Shown: positions 16,196 through 22,500 of the stretch, piece after piece
Position numbering within the stretch: position 1 is the stretch's first letter
Layout: the number at the start of each line of letters is the position of its first letter
NCBI GenBank assembly: GCA_036005125.1
Contig: DASYQV010000190.1
Location: 1 to 22,500 of the forward strand
Origin: DASYQV01 sp036005125
GTDB lineage: Bacteria; Acidobacteriota; Vicinamibacteria; Vicinamibacterales; UBA2999
Length of the DNA stretch: 22,500 nucleotides
Direction: 5' to 3'
The notes under the pieces: model-generated
Told to the model about the DNA's origin: nothing
The model's input: only the letters and a program-made list of their open reading frames with translations
Databases searched by the model: none
Made by a program: the position numbers and the translations under genes

Positions 16196-19051
16196 ATGGA
16201 ACGAAGCGCTGCTCGCGACGCGACCGTTGCCTCGAAGGCGGAGAAAGTGCTCGCGCAAACGGTTTCCCCGGGATTGGACTTCACGCGCTTCTTCACGTTG
16301 CCCGGCGTCGATCCGTTCGATGAAGTCGAATGGGAGATCCGCGCGGCGGTCATCGGCAACGAAAAAGGCAAGACCGTGTTCGAGCAGCGTGACGTCGAGA
16401 TCCCCAAGTTCTGGTCGCAGCAGGCCACGAACATCGTCGTCTCGAAATATTTCCGCGGCCAGATCGGGGCGCCCGACCGCGAGCGGAGCGTCAAACAACT
16501 CATCGGCCGCGTCGTGGATGCCATCACGGGATGGGCACGAGAGCAGAGGTATTTCGCCAATGACGAGGCGCTCGGCGCGTTCTCGGCCGAGTTGAAGCAC
16601 CTGCTCGTCTACCAGAAGGCCGCCTTCAACAGCCCCGTCTGGTTCAACTGCGGCTTCGAGAAGGCGCCGCAGTGCTCGGCCTGCTTCATCAACTCGGTCC
16701 AGGACACGATGGATTCCATCCTGACGCTGGCGCGGACCGAGGGCATGCTCTTCAAGTACGGGTCGGGCACGGGCAGCAACCTTTCGGCGATCCGATCGTC
16801 GACGGAACCGCTGGCCGGCGGCGGCACAGCGAGCGGCCCGGTGTCGTTCATGAAAGGGTACGACGCGTTTGCGGGCGTCATCAAATCTGGCGGCAAGACG
16901 CGGCGCGCGGCAAAGATGGTCATCCTCAACGCGGATCATCCCGATATCCTCGACTTCATCAACTGCAAAGTCGAAGAAGAAAAGAAGGCGTGGGCGCTCA
17001 TCGACGCCGGCTACGACGGCTCGTTCACCGGTCCGGCCTATTCGTCCATCTTCTTCCAGAATTCGAACAACTCGGTCCGCGTCACCGACGACTTCATGCG
17101 CGCCGTGCTCGACGATGGCCAGTGGCAGACGAGGGCGGTGACGACAGGCGACGTGGTCGATACATACAAGGCGCGCGACCTGATGCGGCAGATTGCCGAG
17201 GGCACGTGGATCTGCGGCGATCCCGGTATGCAATTCGACACCACGGTGAACGACTGGCACACGTGTCCGGTCACGGGCCGTATCAACGCGAGCAACCCGT
17301 GCTCGGAGTACATGTTCCTGGACGACTCGGCGTGCAACCTGGCGTCGATCAACCTGATGCGGTTCCTGAAGCCTGACGGCGAGTTCGACGTCGCGGCGTT
17401 CAGGGCCGCGTGCCGAACGCTCATCACGGCTCAGGAGATCATCGTCTCGAACGCGAGCTATCCGACGAAGGCGATCGAGCGGAACTCGTACGACTACCGG
17501 CCCCTCGGCCTTGGCTACGCCAATCTGGGCGCCCTGCTCATGGCGCGCGGGTTGCCGTACGACGGCGACGAGGGACGGGCCTACGCGGCGGCGATTACCG
17601 CGCTGATGACGGGCGAGGCGTACGCGCAGTCGGCTCGAATCGCGCGGGACCACGGCGGCCCCTTTGCCGGCTACGAGAAGAACCGCGACCCGTTCCTCCG
17701 GGTGATGCGAAAGCACCGTGATGCCGTGCGCGACATCAACCCGAAGCACGTGCCGCATGATCTCTACGCGGGAGCGAAGCAGGCGTGGGAGGAGGCGGTC
17801 GAGCTCGGCGAGGACTTCGGCTACCGGAACGCGCAGGCGACCGTCCTGGCGCCGACCGGCACCATCGGGTTCATGATGGACTGCGACACCACGGGCGTCG
17901 AGCCGGACATCGCGCTGGTCAAGTACAAGAAGCTCGTCGGCGGCGGGCTGATGAAGATCGTCAACGGGACGGTGCCGATGGCGCTCGAGCGGCTCGGCTA
18001 CACGCGGCCCGAAATCGACGCGATCGTCCACTACATCGACGAGCACGAGACGATCGAGGGAGCGCCGTTCCTGAAGGACGAGCACCTGCCGGTGTTCGAT
18101 TGTGCGTTCAAGGCCACCAGAGGTCAGCGGTCGATCCAATACATGGGACACATCAGGATGATGGGCGCGACCCAGCCCTTCATCTCGGGCGCGATCTCGA
18201 AAACCGTCAACGTGCCGAAGGAAGCGACGGTGGAGGAGATCGAGAAGGCCTACCTCGAGGCGTGGCGGCTCGGCGCGAAGGCCATTTCGATCTACCGCGA
18301 CGGCAGCAAGCGGACGCAGCCGCTGAACACCTCGAAGGCCGGCGTGGGCGACACGCGCAGCGCGGGCTCGAACGTGAGCGCAGGTCCTGAGCTGCGCGAG
18401 GTCGTCAAGGAAGTCGTCAAGTATGTCGAGCGGCCGCGGCGCCGGAAGCTGCCCGACGAGCGCAACGCGATCACGCACAAGTTCGACGTGGCCGGCCACG
18501 AGGGGTACATCACCGTCGGTCTCTTCGAAGACGGAACGCCGGGCGAGATCTTCCTCGTGATGGCCAAGGAGGGGTCGACCATCTCCGGCTTTGCGGACGC
18601 GTTCGCGCAGGCCATCTCCTACGCCTTGCAGTACGGTGTCCCGCTGCAGACGCTGGTCGACAAGTTCAGCCACTCCCGCTTCGAGCCCTCGGGCATGACG
18701 AAGAACCCCGAGGTTCGTTTCGCGAAGTCGATCATCGACTACATTTTCAGGTGGATGGCGACGAAGTTCCTGTCGCCCGAAGCGCAGTATCGCGCCGGCG
18801 TGAACCTCCGGGAGAAGGCCGAAGAGGACGATCGCCGCACGCTGCAGCCAACGGCGCCACCGCGCGGCGCGGCATCGACCGGTCCGACGTCCGGCTCCCC
18901 GTCCATTCGCGGCGAGAACCGCGCCAGCGAGCTGGCGGCTATCCAGAACCAGGAGGACGCGCCGCCCTGCTCGACGTGCGGGTCGATCATGATTCGCTCG
19001 GGTGCCTGTTACAAGTGTGTGAACTGCGGCACGACGAGCGGATGCGCATGA
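16196..19051 (+). CDS. nrdJ: adenosylcobalamin-dependent (class II) ribonucleoside-diphosphate reductase
   Basis: This 951-residue enzyme reduces ribonucleotides to deoxyribonucleotides using a B12-derived radical, independently of oxygen. The ATG at 16196 is chosen because GGAGG lies 6 bases upstream. The frame is open further up, but the translation there is not protein-like and runs through the leader hairpins. The active-site motif NPCSE lies at 367-371 (thiyl Cys369, Glu371). The redox pair is likely Cys163 in CSACFI and Cys380 in DSACNL. Conserved FKYGSGTGSNLS, LAPTGTIGFMMDCDTTGVEP and RDGSKRTQPLN segments are present. The C-terminus (from about 925) is a zinc-ribbon-like, Cys-rich tail (Cys925, 928, 938, 941, 944, 950) after a Pro/Ser-rich linker. 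No ATP-cone is seen at the N-terminus. Upstream NrdR boxes predict repression by NrdR. Confidence 0.96.
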   Translation: MERSAARDATVASKAEKVLAQTVSPGLDFTRFFTLPGVDPFDEVEWEIRAAVIGNEKGKTVFEQRDVEIPKFWSQQATNIVVSKYFRGQIGAPDRERSVKQLIGRVVDAITGWAREQRYFANDEALGAFSAELKHLLVYQKAAFNSPVWFNCGFEKAPQCSACFINSVQDTMDSILTLARTEGMLFKYGSGTGSNLSAIRSSTEPLAGGGTASGPVSFMKGYDAFAGVIKSGGKTRRAAKMVILNADHPDILDFINCKVEEEKKAWALIDAGYDGSFTGPAYSSIFFQNSNNSVRVTDDFMRAVLDDGQWQTRAVTTGDVVDTYKARDLMRQIAEGTWICGDPGMQFDTTVNDWHTCPVTGRINASNPCSEYMFLDDSACNLASINLMRFLKPDGEFDVAAFRAACRTLITAQEIIVSNASYPTKAIERNSYDYRPLGLGYANLGALLMARGLPYDGDEGRAYAAAITALMTGEAYAQSARIARDHGGPFAGYEKNRDPFLRVMRKHRDAVRDINPKHVPHDLYAGAKQAWEEAVELGEDFGYRNAQATVLAPTGTIGFMMDCDTTGVEPDIALVKYKKLVGGGLMKIVNGTVPMALERLGYTRPEIDAIVHYIDEHETIEGAPFLKDEHLPVFDCAFKATRGQRSIQYMGHIRMMGATQPFISGAISKTVNVPKEATVEEIEKAYLEAWRLGAKAISIYRDGSKRTQPLNTSKAGVGDTRSAGSNVSAGPELREVVKEVVKYVERPRRRKLPDERNAITHKFDVAGHEGYITVGLFEDGTPGEIFLVMAKEGSTISGFADAFAQAISYALQYGVPLQTLVDKFSHSRFEPSGMTKNPEVRFAKSIIDYIFRWMATKFLSPEAQYRAGVNLREKAEEDDRRTLQPTAPPRGAASTGPTSGSPSIRGENRASELAAIQNQEDAPPCSTCGSIMIRSGACYKCVNCGTTSGCA

Positions 19052-19096
19052 CCAGGCGCGGCCGTGAGGCTGCCGCTGCCACGACGTCTAATCTCC

Positions 19097-19180
19097 ATTC
19101 TTGATTCTTGATTCTTGATTCTTGATTTTCCGGTTCATATGATTCGCAGAGCGAATCATGAATCACGAATCACGAATGGC
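19097..19180. repeat. facing heptamer arrays ATTCTTG / GAATCAC with a central hairpin
   Basis: Four exact ATTCTTG units (19097-19124) and a partial fifth are followed by a perfect 9-bp hairpin, ATGATTCGC/GCGAATCAT (19139-19147 with 19151-19159). GAATCAT, GAATCAC, GAATCAC and GAATGGC (19153-19180) then follow. The right units are the reverse complement of the left with one base changed (ATTCGTG against ATTCTTG). Two possible ATG starts of the next gene fall inside the right array. Confidence 0.9.
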
Positions 19181-19631
19181 CATGGGACAGCCAGGGCCGC
19201 TCTGGACCTGTCCGAAGTGCGGCGCGAAATTCGTCACGCGGAATCTCTGGCACTCGTGCGGCAGGGCCACCCTGGATGACTGGAAATCCCGCATGGGGCC
19301 GAGCGCCCGGCGGCTCTACGCGCGCTTCGAACAGATGATTGCGGCATGCGGCGAGTACCACGTGGCGCCGGCGAAAACGCGCATTGCATTCCTCGGCCGG
19401 GTTCGATTCGCCGGGATCACCAGCCTTTCAGAGAACGGGATGACCTGCGCGTTTGCCCTGCCGTATGCGGTGAAGTCGCCGCGCTTCGTGAAGGTGGAGC
19501 AAGTGGTTCCCGGCTGGTGGGTTCACCGCCTGCGGGTCGCCGACGTGGCGCAGCTCGACAACGAGATCCAGGCGTGGCTTCGCCGGTCGTACCGCCTGAT
19601 GGGCATGCAGGAGCGTCGTCCTGACTCCTGA
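19176..19631 (+). CDS. DUF5655 domain protein with N-terminal zinc finger
   Basis: This cytoplasmic protein of about 151 residues is of unknown function. The N-terminus has a zinc-ribbon signature, CPKCG followed by NLWHSCG (Cys-x2-Cys-x11-His-x2-Cys). The remainder resembles DUF5655 (KTRIAFLGRVRFAGI, then the alpha/beta segment ending DNEIQAWLRRSYRLMG). The start is uncertain: ATG occurs at 19158, 19176 and 19182, none with a ribosome binding site. The 19158 start would translate repeat units as NHESR, so I favour 19176 or 19182. The next gene starts 7 bases after this stop, so the two are probably co-transcribed. Confidence 0.75.
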   Translation: MAMGQPGPLWTCPKCGAKFVTRNLWHSCGRATLDDWKSRMGPSARRLYARFEQMIAACGEYHVAPAKTRIAFLGRVRFAGITSLSENGMTCAFALPYAVKSPRFVKVEQVVPGWWVHRLRVADVAQLDNEIQAWLRRSYRLMGMQERRPDS

Positions 19632-19638
19632 TACGTCG

Positions 19639-20397
19639 ATGATTTCTCCTCTCACCGACGCGGCAACCGCGGAAAGGTTAGATTTGGCGCAGACGGCTTT
19701 CACGACAGAGATCGAGGCCGCTCCCCGGCTGTCACGCCGCCAGGTGCTGATCGCGTCCGGCGAGCTTGCCCTCGCGATCGTGCTCTTCCTCGCCGTGAAC
19801 ATCTTCCACGTTCTGCCTGTCAGCGAAGCCGTGTGGATACTTCTGCTCGGGTGGGTTTCGCTGCGGATACGTGGCATGGGGTGGCGTGCGGTCGGGCTCG
19901 TCAGGCCGGCCCGCTGGGGTCGCGCGATTCTCATCGCGCTCGTTGCCGCTGTAGTCCTGCAGGTACTGAGCACATATGTGACCGAGCCTATCATCGCCTC
20001 CATCACCGGCGCGGCAACGGACCTCTCCAGGTTCAGGCAATTTGTCGGCAACCCCCGCCTGTTGCTCGTTGGGCTCGCCGTCGTGTGGACGCTTGCGGCA
20101 TTCGGAGAGGAGCTCACGTATCGCGGTTACATCCTCAATCGGGTTGCGGATCTCGGCAACCGCCGCCCGTCGGCCTGGATCATCGGTCTAGCTTCTGTCA
20201 GTGTTCTGTTCGGTGTGGGCCACCTTTATCAGGGACCGACCGGCGTGGTGGATACCACGATCAGCGGTCTGCTGCTGGGAGGTCTCTACCTGATATTCGA
20301 TCGCAACCTCTGGATCCCCATCCTGACGCACGGATTCACGGACACGATCGCGCTGCTGCTGGTCTTCTTCGATCTCGTGCCCGGGGTGTACCGGTGA
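19639..20397 (+). CDS. CPBP-family intramembrane glutamic endopeptidase (CAAX-like)
   Basis: This 252-residue multi-pass membrane protein has the CPBP motifs EE..R in EELTYR (Glu157, Glu158, Arg162), F..xH in FGVGH (Phe191, His195) and H..xD in HGFTD (His231, Asp235). The third motif is often H..xN, and Asp here is an accepted variant. About six to seven hydrophobic segments start near residue 36, after a soluble N-terminal region of 35 residues. The family is implicated in intramembrane proteolysis; the substrate is unknown. It follows the DUF5655 gene by 7 bases. The ATG at 19639 has no clear ribosome binding site, so coupling to the previous gene is likely. Its stop is followed after 8 bases by a short 7-bp tandem repeat. 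Confidence 0.87.
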   Translation: MISPLTDAATAERLDLAQTAFTTEIEAAPRLSRRQVLIASGELALAIVLFLAVNIFHVLPVSEAVWILLLGWVSLRIRGMGWRAVGLVRPARWGRAILIALVAAVVLQVLSTYVTEPIIASITGAATDLSRFRQFVGNPRLLLVGLAVVWTLAAFGEELTYRGYILNRVADLGNRRPSAWIIGLASVSVLFGVGHLYQGPTGVVDTTISGLLLGGLYLIFDRNLWIPILTHGFTDTIALLLVFFDLVPGVYR

Positions 20398-20405
20398 GCG
20401 CCGTA

Positions 20406-20433
20406 GGCAGCAGGCAGAGGCAGCCCGCAGCCC
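20406..20433 (+). repeat. short tandem heptamer array (GGCAGCA / GCAGCCC)
   Basis: GGCAGCA, GGCAGAG, GCAGCCC and GCAGCCC follow each other at an exact 7-bp period just after the CPBP stop codon. The array is short, but it shares its period with the other arrays in this window and lies directly before the TTCCTCC array. Confidence 0.6.
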
Positions 20434-20439
20434 GCGATC

Positions 20440-20474
20440 TTCCTATTTCCTCCTTTCTCCTTCCTCCCTTTTTA
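20440..20474 (+). repeat. tandem heptamer array, unit TTCCTCC
   Basis: TTCCTAT, TTCCTCC, TTTCTCC, TTCCTCC and CTTTTTA run in one 7-bp phase. The last unit ends exactly at the minus-strand stop codon of the aldolase gene (TAA at 20472-20474). On the minus strand the array therefore begins at a stop codon, as the GGTCAAA array does at the biotin carrier gene. Confidence 0.8.
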
Positions 20475-21440
20475 TTGCGTCGTCTTCTCGCCGAGGAGTG
20501 CCCGGCCCGCGGTAATCGAGGGAACTGTCGAGCGGATGATGTTCCAGCCTTCCTTGACCCGCCTGGCCACGTCGTTGGGGCTGTTCGCCGTGATCGCGCA
20601 GCCGATCTTGTGAGCCTTGCAGGCTTTCAGAATCTGTTGAAACGCCGTCTCGAGCTCGGGATCGTTCTGACGGATGCCGAGCGAGCGGGCTAGATCGTTG
20701 CCCGCGCCGGGGAAGAGCGCGCCAACGCCCGGCACGGCCGCAATCTTGTCTACGTTCTTCAGCCCTTCGACCGACTCAATCATCATCGTCGCCAGTAGGT
20801 CGCCATCGGGATTGAGCGGCCACAGGTCGGCATGCCGGTCGTATTCCTCGCCGGCGACGCCCCAGATCCACGTCGCGTTGGCCGGCCCGGCGCCGCGGAT
20901 GCCGCGGGGCTCCATGTACTTCGAGCCTCTGAGTTGCGGATACCGCATGGTCCTCACGGCAAACAGCGCGTACTCCGGGTTGTCGACGCCGTTGAAGATG
21001 ATCCCGTGGAGCCCGATGTCGAGCGCCTGCTTCACGATCCACTGCGACTCGTTGGCCTCGGGCGGAAAGCGCGCGAAGAGCGCCACATTGGGCTGCAGGT
21101 TGCCTTTCCTCAGAACCATCGCCCGGTCGGTCATGCCCATCAGGAACATGTGCAGCCCGGGAAAGTCCAGCGGGTTGTGCTCCATGTCCACGTACACGTA
21201 ATCGATGGGCGCGCGTGCCACCTCGCGGGCGTACGCGAGTGACAGATCGCCGGTGTTGATGCCGTAGACCGTTTTGCCCTCGGCGAGCTTCGCGATCACG
21301 GGGTTGAGGTGCAGCCGCTGCTCCAGCGGTTTCGGCTGCGCGACCGGCGTGCTCGCCATCAGGAACACGAGCGTGAAGAAAGCGGCGGCCAGCGCTGCCA
21401 GGGGCAATGGGCGCCGCAGATGTCGTGTTGCGTTGCGCAT
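20472..21440 (-). CDS. exported HpcH/HpaI-family aldolase
   Basis: This 322-residue enzyme belongs to the class II pyruvate aldolase family (HpcH/HpaI), which cleaves 4-hydroxy-2-oxo acids. It has an N-terminal signal peptide, basic to residue 10, hydrophobic to about 29, with cleavage likely after VA at 34, so it should act in the periplasm or outside the cell. Recognisable family elements are DMEH (Glu87, His88), ARFPP with Arg124, the metal-ligand Glu222 in MIESVEGL, and GAGNDL with Asp249. An insertion around 165-200 contains an Arg/Gly-rich stretch near the usual RYP...GIRG segment. GGAG lies 8 bases upstream of the ATG. It follows the DUF6282 gene by 12 bases on the minus strand. The substrate is not evident. 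Confidence 0.86.
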   Translation of the reverse strand: MRNATRHLRRPLPLAALAAAFFTLVFLMASTPVAQPKPLEQRLHLNPVIAKLAEGKTVYGINTGDLSLAYAREVARAPIDYVYVDMEHNPLDFPGLHMFLMGMTDRAMVLRKGNLQPNVALFARFPPEANESQWIVKQALDIGLHGIIFNGVDNPEYALFAVRTMRYPQLRGSKYMEPRGIRGAGPANATWIWGVAGEEYDRHADLWPLNPDGDLLATMMIESVEGLKNVDKIAAVPGVGALFPGAGNDLARSLGIRQNDPELETAFQQILKACKAHKIGCAITANSPNDVARRVKEGWNIIRSTVPSITAGRALLGEKTTQ

Positions 21441-21452
21441 CGTGACAGCTCC

Positions 21453-22436
21453 TCAGCTCTTCTTGTCGGAGAGTCCAAGCAGCCGCGCCGGATTCTGCTT
21501 CGACATCCGATCGAGCTCTTGCTCGGTGAACCCCTTCGCACCAAGCGCGAGGATGAACGCCGCGAAGCCGCTGGTCGGAAGCGGGTTGCCTTTCTGTCCC
21601 AGATCGGACGAGAGGATGATCGACTGCGGCCCGACCTTGCGGATGGCGTCGGCGTACCTGTCCACGCGCGCCGCCGCCGCCGATTCCAGCATGGTGCTGC
21701 CGCAGAATTCGATGAATGCGCCAAGCTTGGCGGCTTCCTGCATCTGCGCGACACTCATCTGAATCGGTGCATTCATCGCATGCGTGAGCACGATGTGCTG
21801 AATCCCCTGCCGGCGGGCCTCACGGACGAGCATGAGGGCTTCCTCCGCGGACACATGGCCCGTGGCGAGCGTCAGCTGGTGCTTGGCGATGACCGCAATC
21901 ACGTCCTTGGTCGCGGGGAGAAGCTCGCCGCCGCGCGAGACGGAGACGAACGGCCGGTTCTCTTTCGAGTAGCGAACCTGGTTTTCCGCGTCGAACGTCG
22001 ACATCCACACCATCCGTCCCCAACCGCCCTGCACCTGCGTCATGTGCTCGACGGCGTGCGGGTTCATGCCGCCAACAGGCAGGTTCAGATCGATCCCCCC
22101 GAACACCTCGATGCCGGGTACCTGCTTGCGGGCGAGGTACGCGAGGCCGGCCGTCGGGTCGTAGTGGTTCTTGAGCACCAGCCCGCGCATGCCCTGCACG
22201 CGCGCGATGAGCGTGGCCTCGATCCCGTCGAGCGACCGGTCGCGATCGTCAGGGTATGAGTGGACGTGAATGTCGAACGCGCCGTCGAGGGCGTGCGCGA
22301 CCGGGTCCCGGGCGGGGCCGGCGCCTTGTCCTCCTCCGCCGCGCTGTCCCGCCGCCGTGCCCGACAGCAGGATCGTTGCGACGCACAAGACAGCACACGA
22401 CGCGAGTGAGCGCCAGTGGAGTTGTCCGATCCTCAT
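21453..22436 (-). CDS. exported DUF6282 metal-dependent hydrolase-like protein
   Basis: This 327-residue amidohydrolase-like protein begins with a signal peptide (hydrophobic about 11-27, cleavage near TAAG/Q at 30-31), followed by a Gly-rich linker. The catalytic metal set typical of amidohydrolases is visible: HxH at His57 and His59 in DIHVHSYPD, Lys89 and His91 in LKNHYDP, His194 in TGHVS, His219 in LTHAMN and Asp278 in SSDLGQ. The match to DUF6282 rests on these motifs and the overall length. The ATG at 22436 is preferred over the longer frame because GGAGGG lies 7 bases upstream and the signal peptide begins there. It is the first gene of a two-gene operon with the aldolase. Its substrate is unknown. 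Confidence 0.85.
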   Translation of the reverse strand: MRIGQLHWRSLASCAVLCVATILLSGTAAGQRGGGGQGAGPARDPVAHALDGAFDIHVHSYPDDRDRSLDGIEATLIARVQGMRGLVLKNHYDPTAGLAYLARKQVPGIEVFGGIDLNLPVGGMNPHAVEHMTQVQGGWGRMVWMSTFDAENQVRYSKENRPFVSVSRGGELLPATKDVIAVIAKHQLTLATGHVSAEEALMLVREARRQGIQHIVLTHAMNAPIQMSVAQMQEAAKLGAFIEFCGSTMLESAAAARVDRYADAIRKVGPQSIILSSDLGQKGNPLPTSGFAAFILALGAKGFTEQELDRMSKQNPARLLGLSDKKS

Positions 22437-22461
22437 CTGCGTCCCTCCGTCACGGGGTCGG

Positions 22462-22490
22462 ACCGTAGCATAGGGGGTGGTGAGGGTCAA
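22462..22490 (-). promoter_or_regulatory. candidate promoter of the DUF6282-aldolase operon
   Basis: Read on the minus strand, TTGACC (22485-22490) and TACGGT (22462-22467) are 17 bases apart and lie 25 bases before the DUF6282 start. The -35 is good and the -10 is poor. An overlapping TATGCT at 22467-22472 is a better -10 but is only 12 bases from the -35. Confidence 0.33.
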
Positions 22491-22500
22491 GGAAAGGCTT

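Noticed and set aside
16133..18673. An 846-codon open frame antisense to nrdJ
   Set aside because: It mirrors nrdJ codon bias, has low-complexity composition and no motifs. The sense frame is unmistakable.

Overview
This is a high-GC, gene-dense window from a diderm (Gram-negative) bacterium. Evidence for an outer membrane is a TamB-like protein, an Omp85/BamA-type barrel protein, a SurA-like periplasmic chaperone and a lipoprotein. The gene styles (adenosylcobalamin-dependent ribonucleotide reductase, an NtrC/NtrB pair, CPBP proteases, an exported HpcH/HpaI aldolase beside a DUF6282 protein) suggest Acidobacteriota, perhaps Vicinamibacteria. That placement is an inference, not read from a marker gene. 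No rRNA, tRNA, CRISPR array, phage or transposase gene is visible.

Layout. (1) 1-2154: a biotin carboxylase and a biotin carrier protein with a 4-base overlap, probably the split alpha subunit of an acyl-CoA carboxylase. The carboxyltransferase is not in the window. (2) 2154-2370: two successive heptamer tandem arrays. (3) 2393-10170: an outer-membrane biogenesis run of TamB-like, a BamA/TamA-like protein with seven apparent POTRA repeats, and a SurA-like chaperone. (4) 10229-10972, minus strand: a CPBP membrane protease, divergent from the next block. (5) 11152-15426: an NtrC-type sigma-54 activator, a 250-bp palindromic repeat element, an NtrB-like sensor kinase and a proline-rich lipoprotein that overlaps the kinase 3' end. 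(6) 15427-16195: a 769-bp non-coding region with an unexplained block, an inverted heptamer array, two tandem NrdR boxes, a promoter candidate and a leader with four stable hairpins. (7) 16196-19051: class II ribonucleotide reductase (NrdJ). (8) 19176-20397: a DUF5655 zinc-finger protein followed by a second CPBP protease. (9) 20472-22436, minus strand: a two-gene operon of exported enzymes, a DUF6282 metal-dependent hydrolase-like protein followed by an HpcH/HpaI aldolase.

The most interesting signals lie between genes. The nrdJ regulatory region combines tandem NrdR boxes, set three helical turns apart, with a long structured leader whose third hairpin loop is complementary to the ribosome binding site. 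A palindromic element at 12595-12852 has a partial second copy at 9473-9554, and that copy supplies the start codon and positively charged n-region of the SurA-like signal peptide. Almost every longer spacer holds a different tandem array of exact 7-bp period, often touching a stop or start codon and sometimes arranged as facing inverted arrays.
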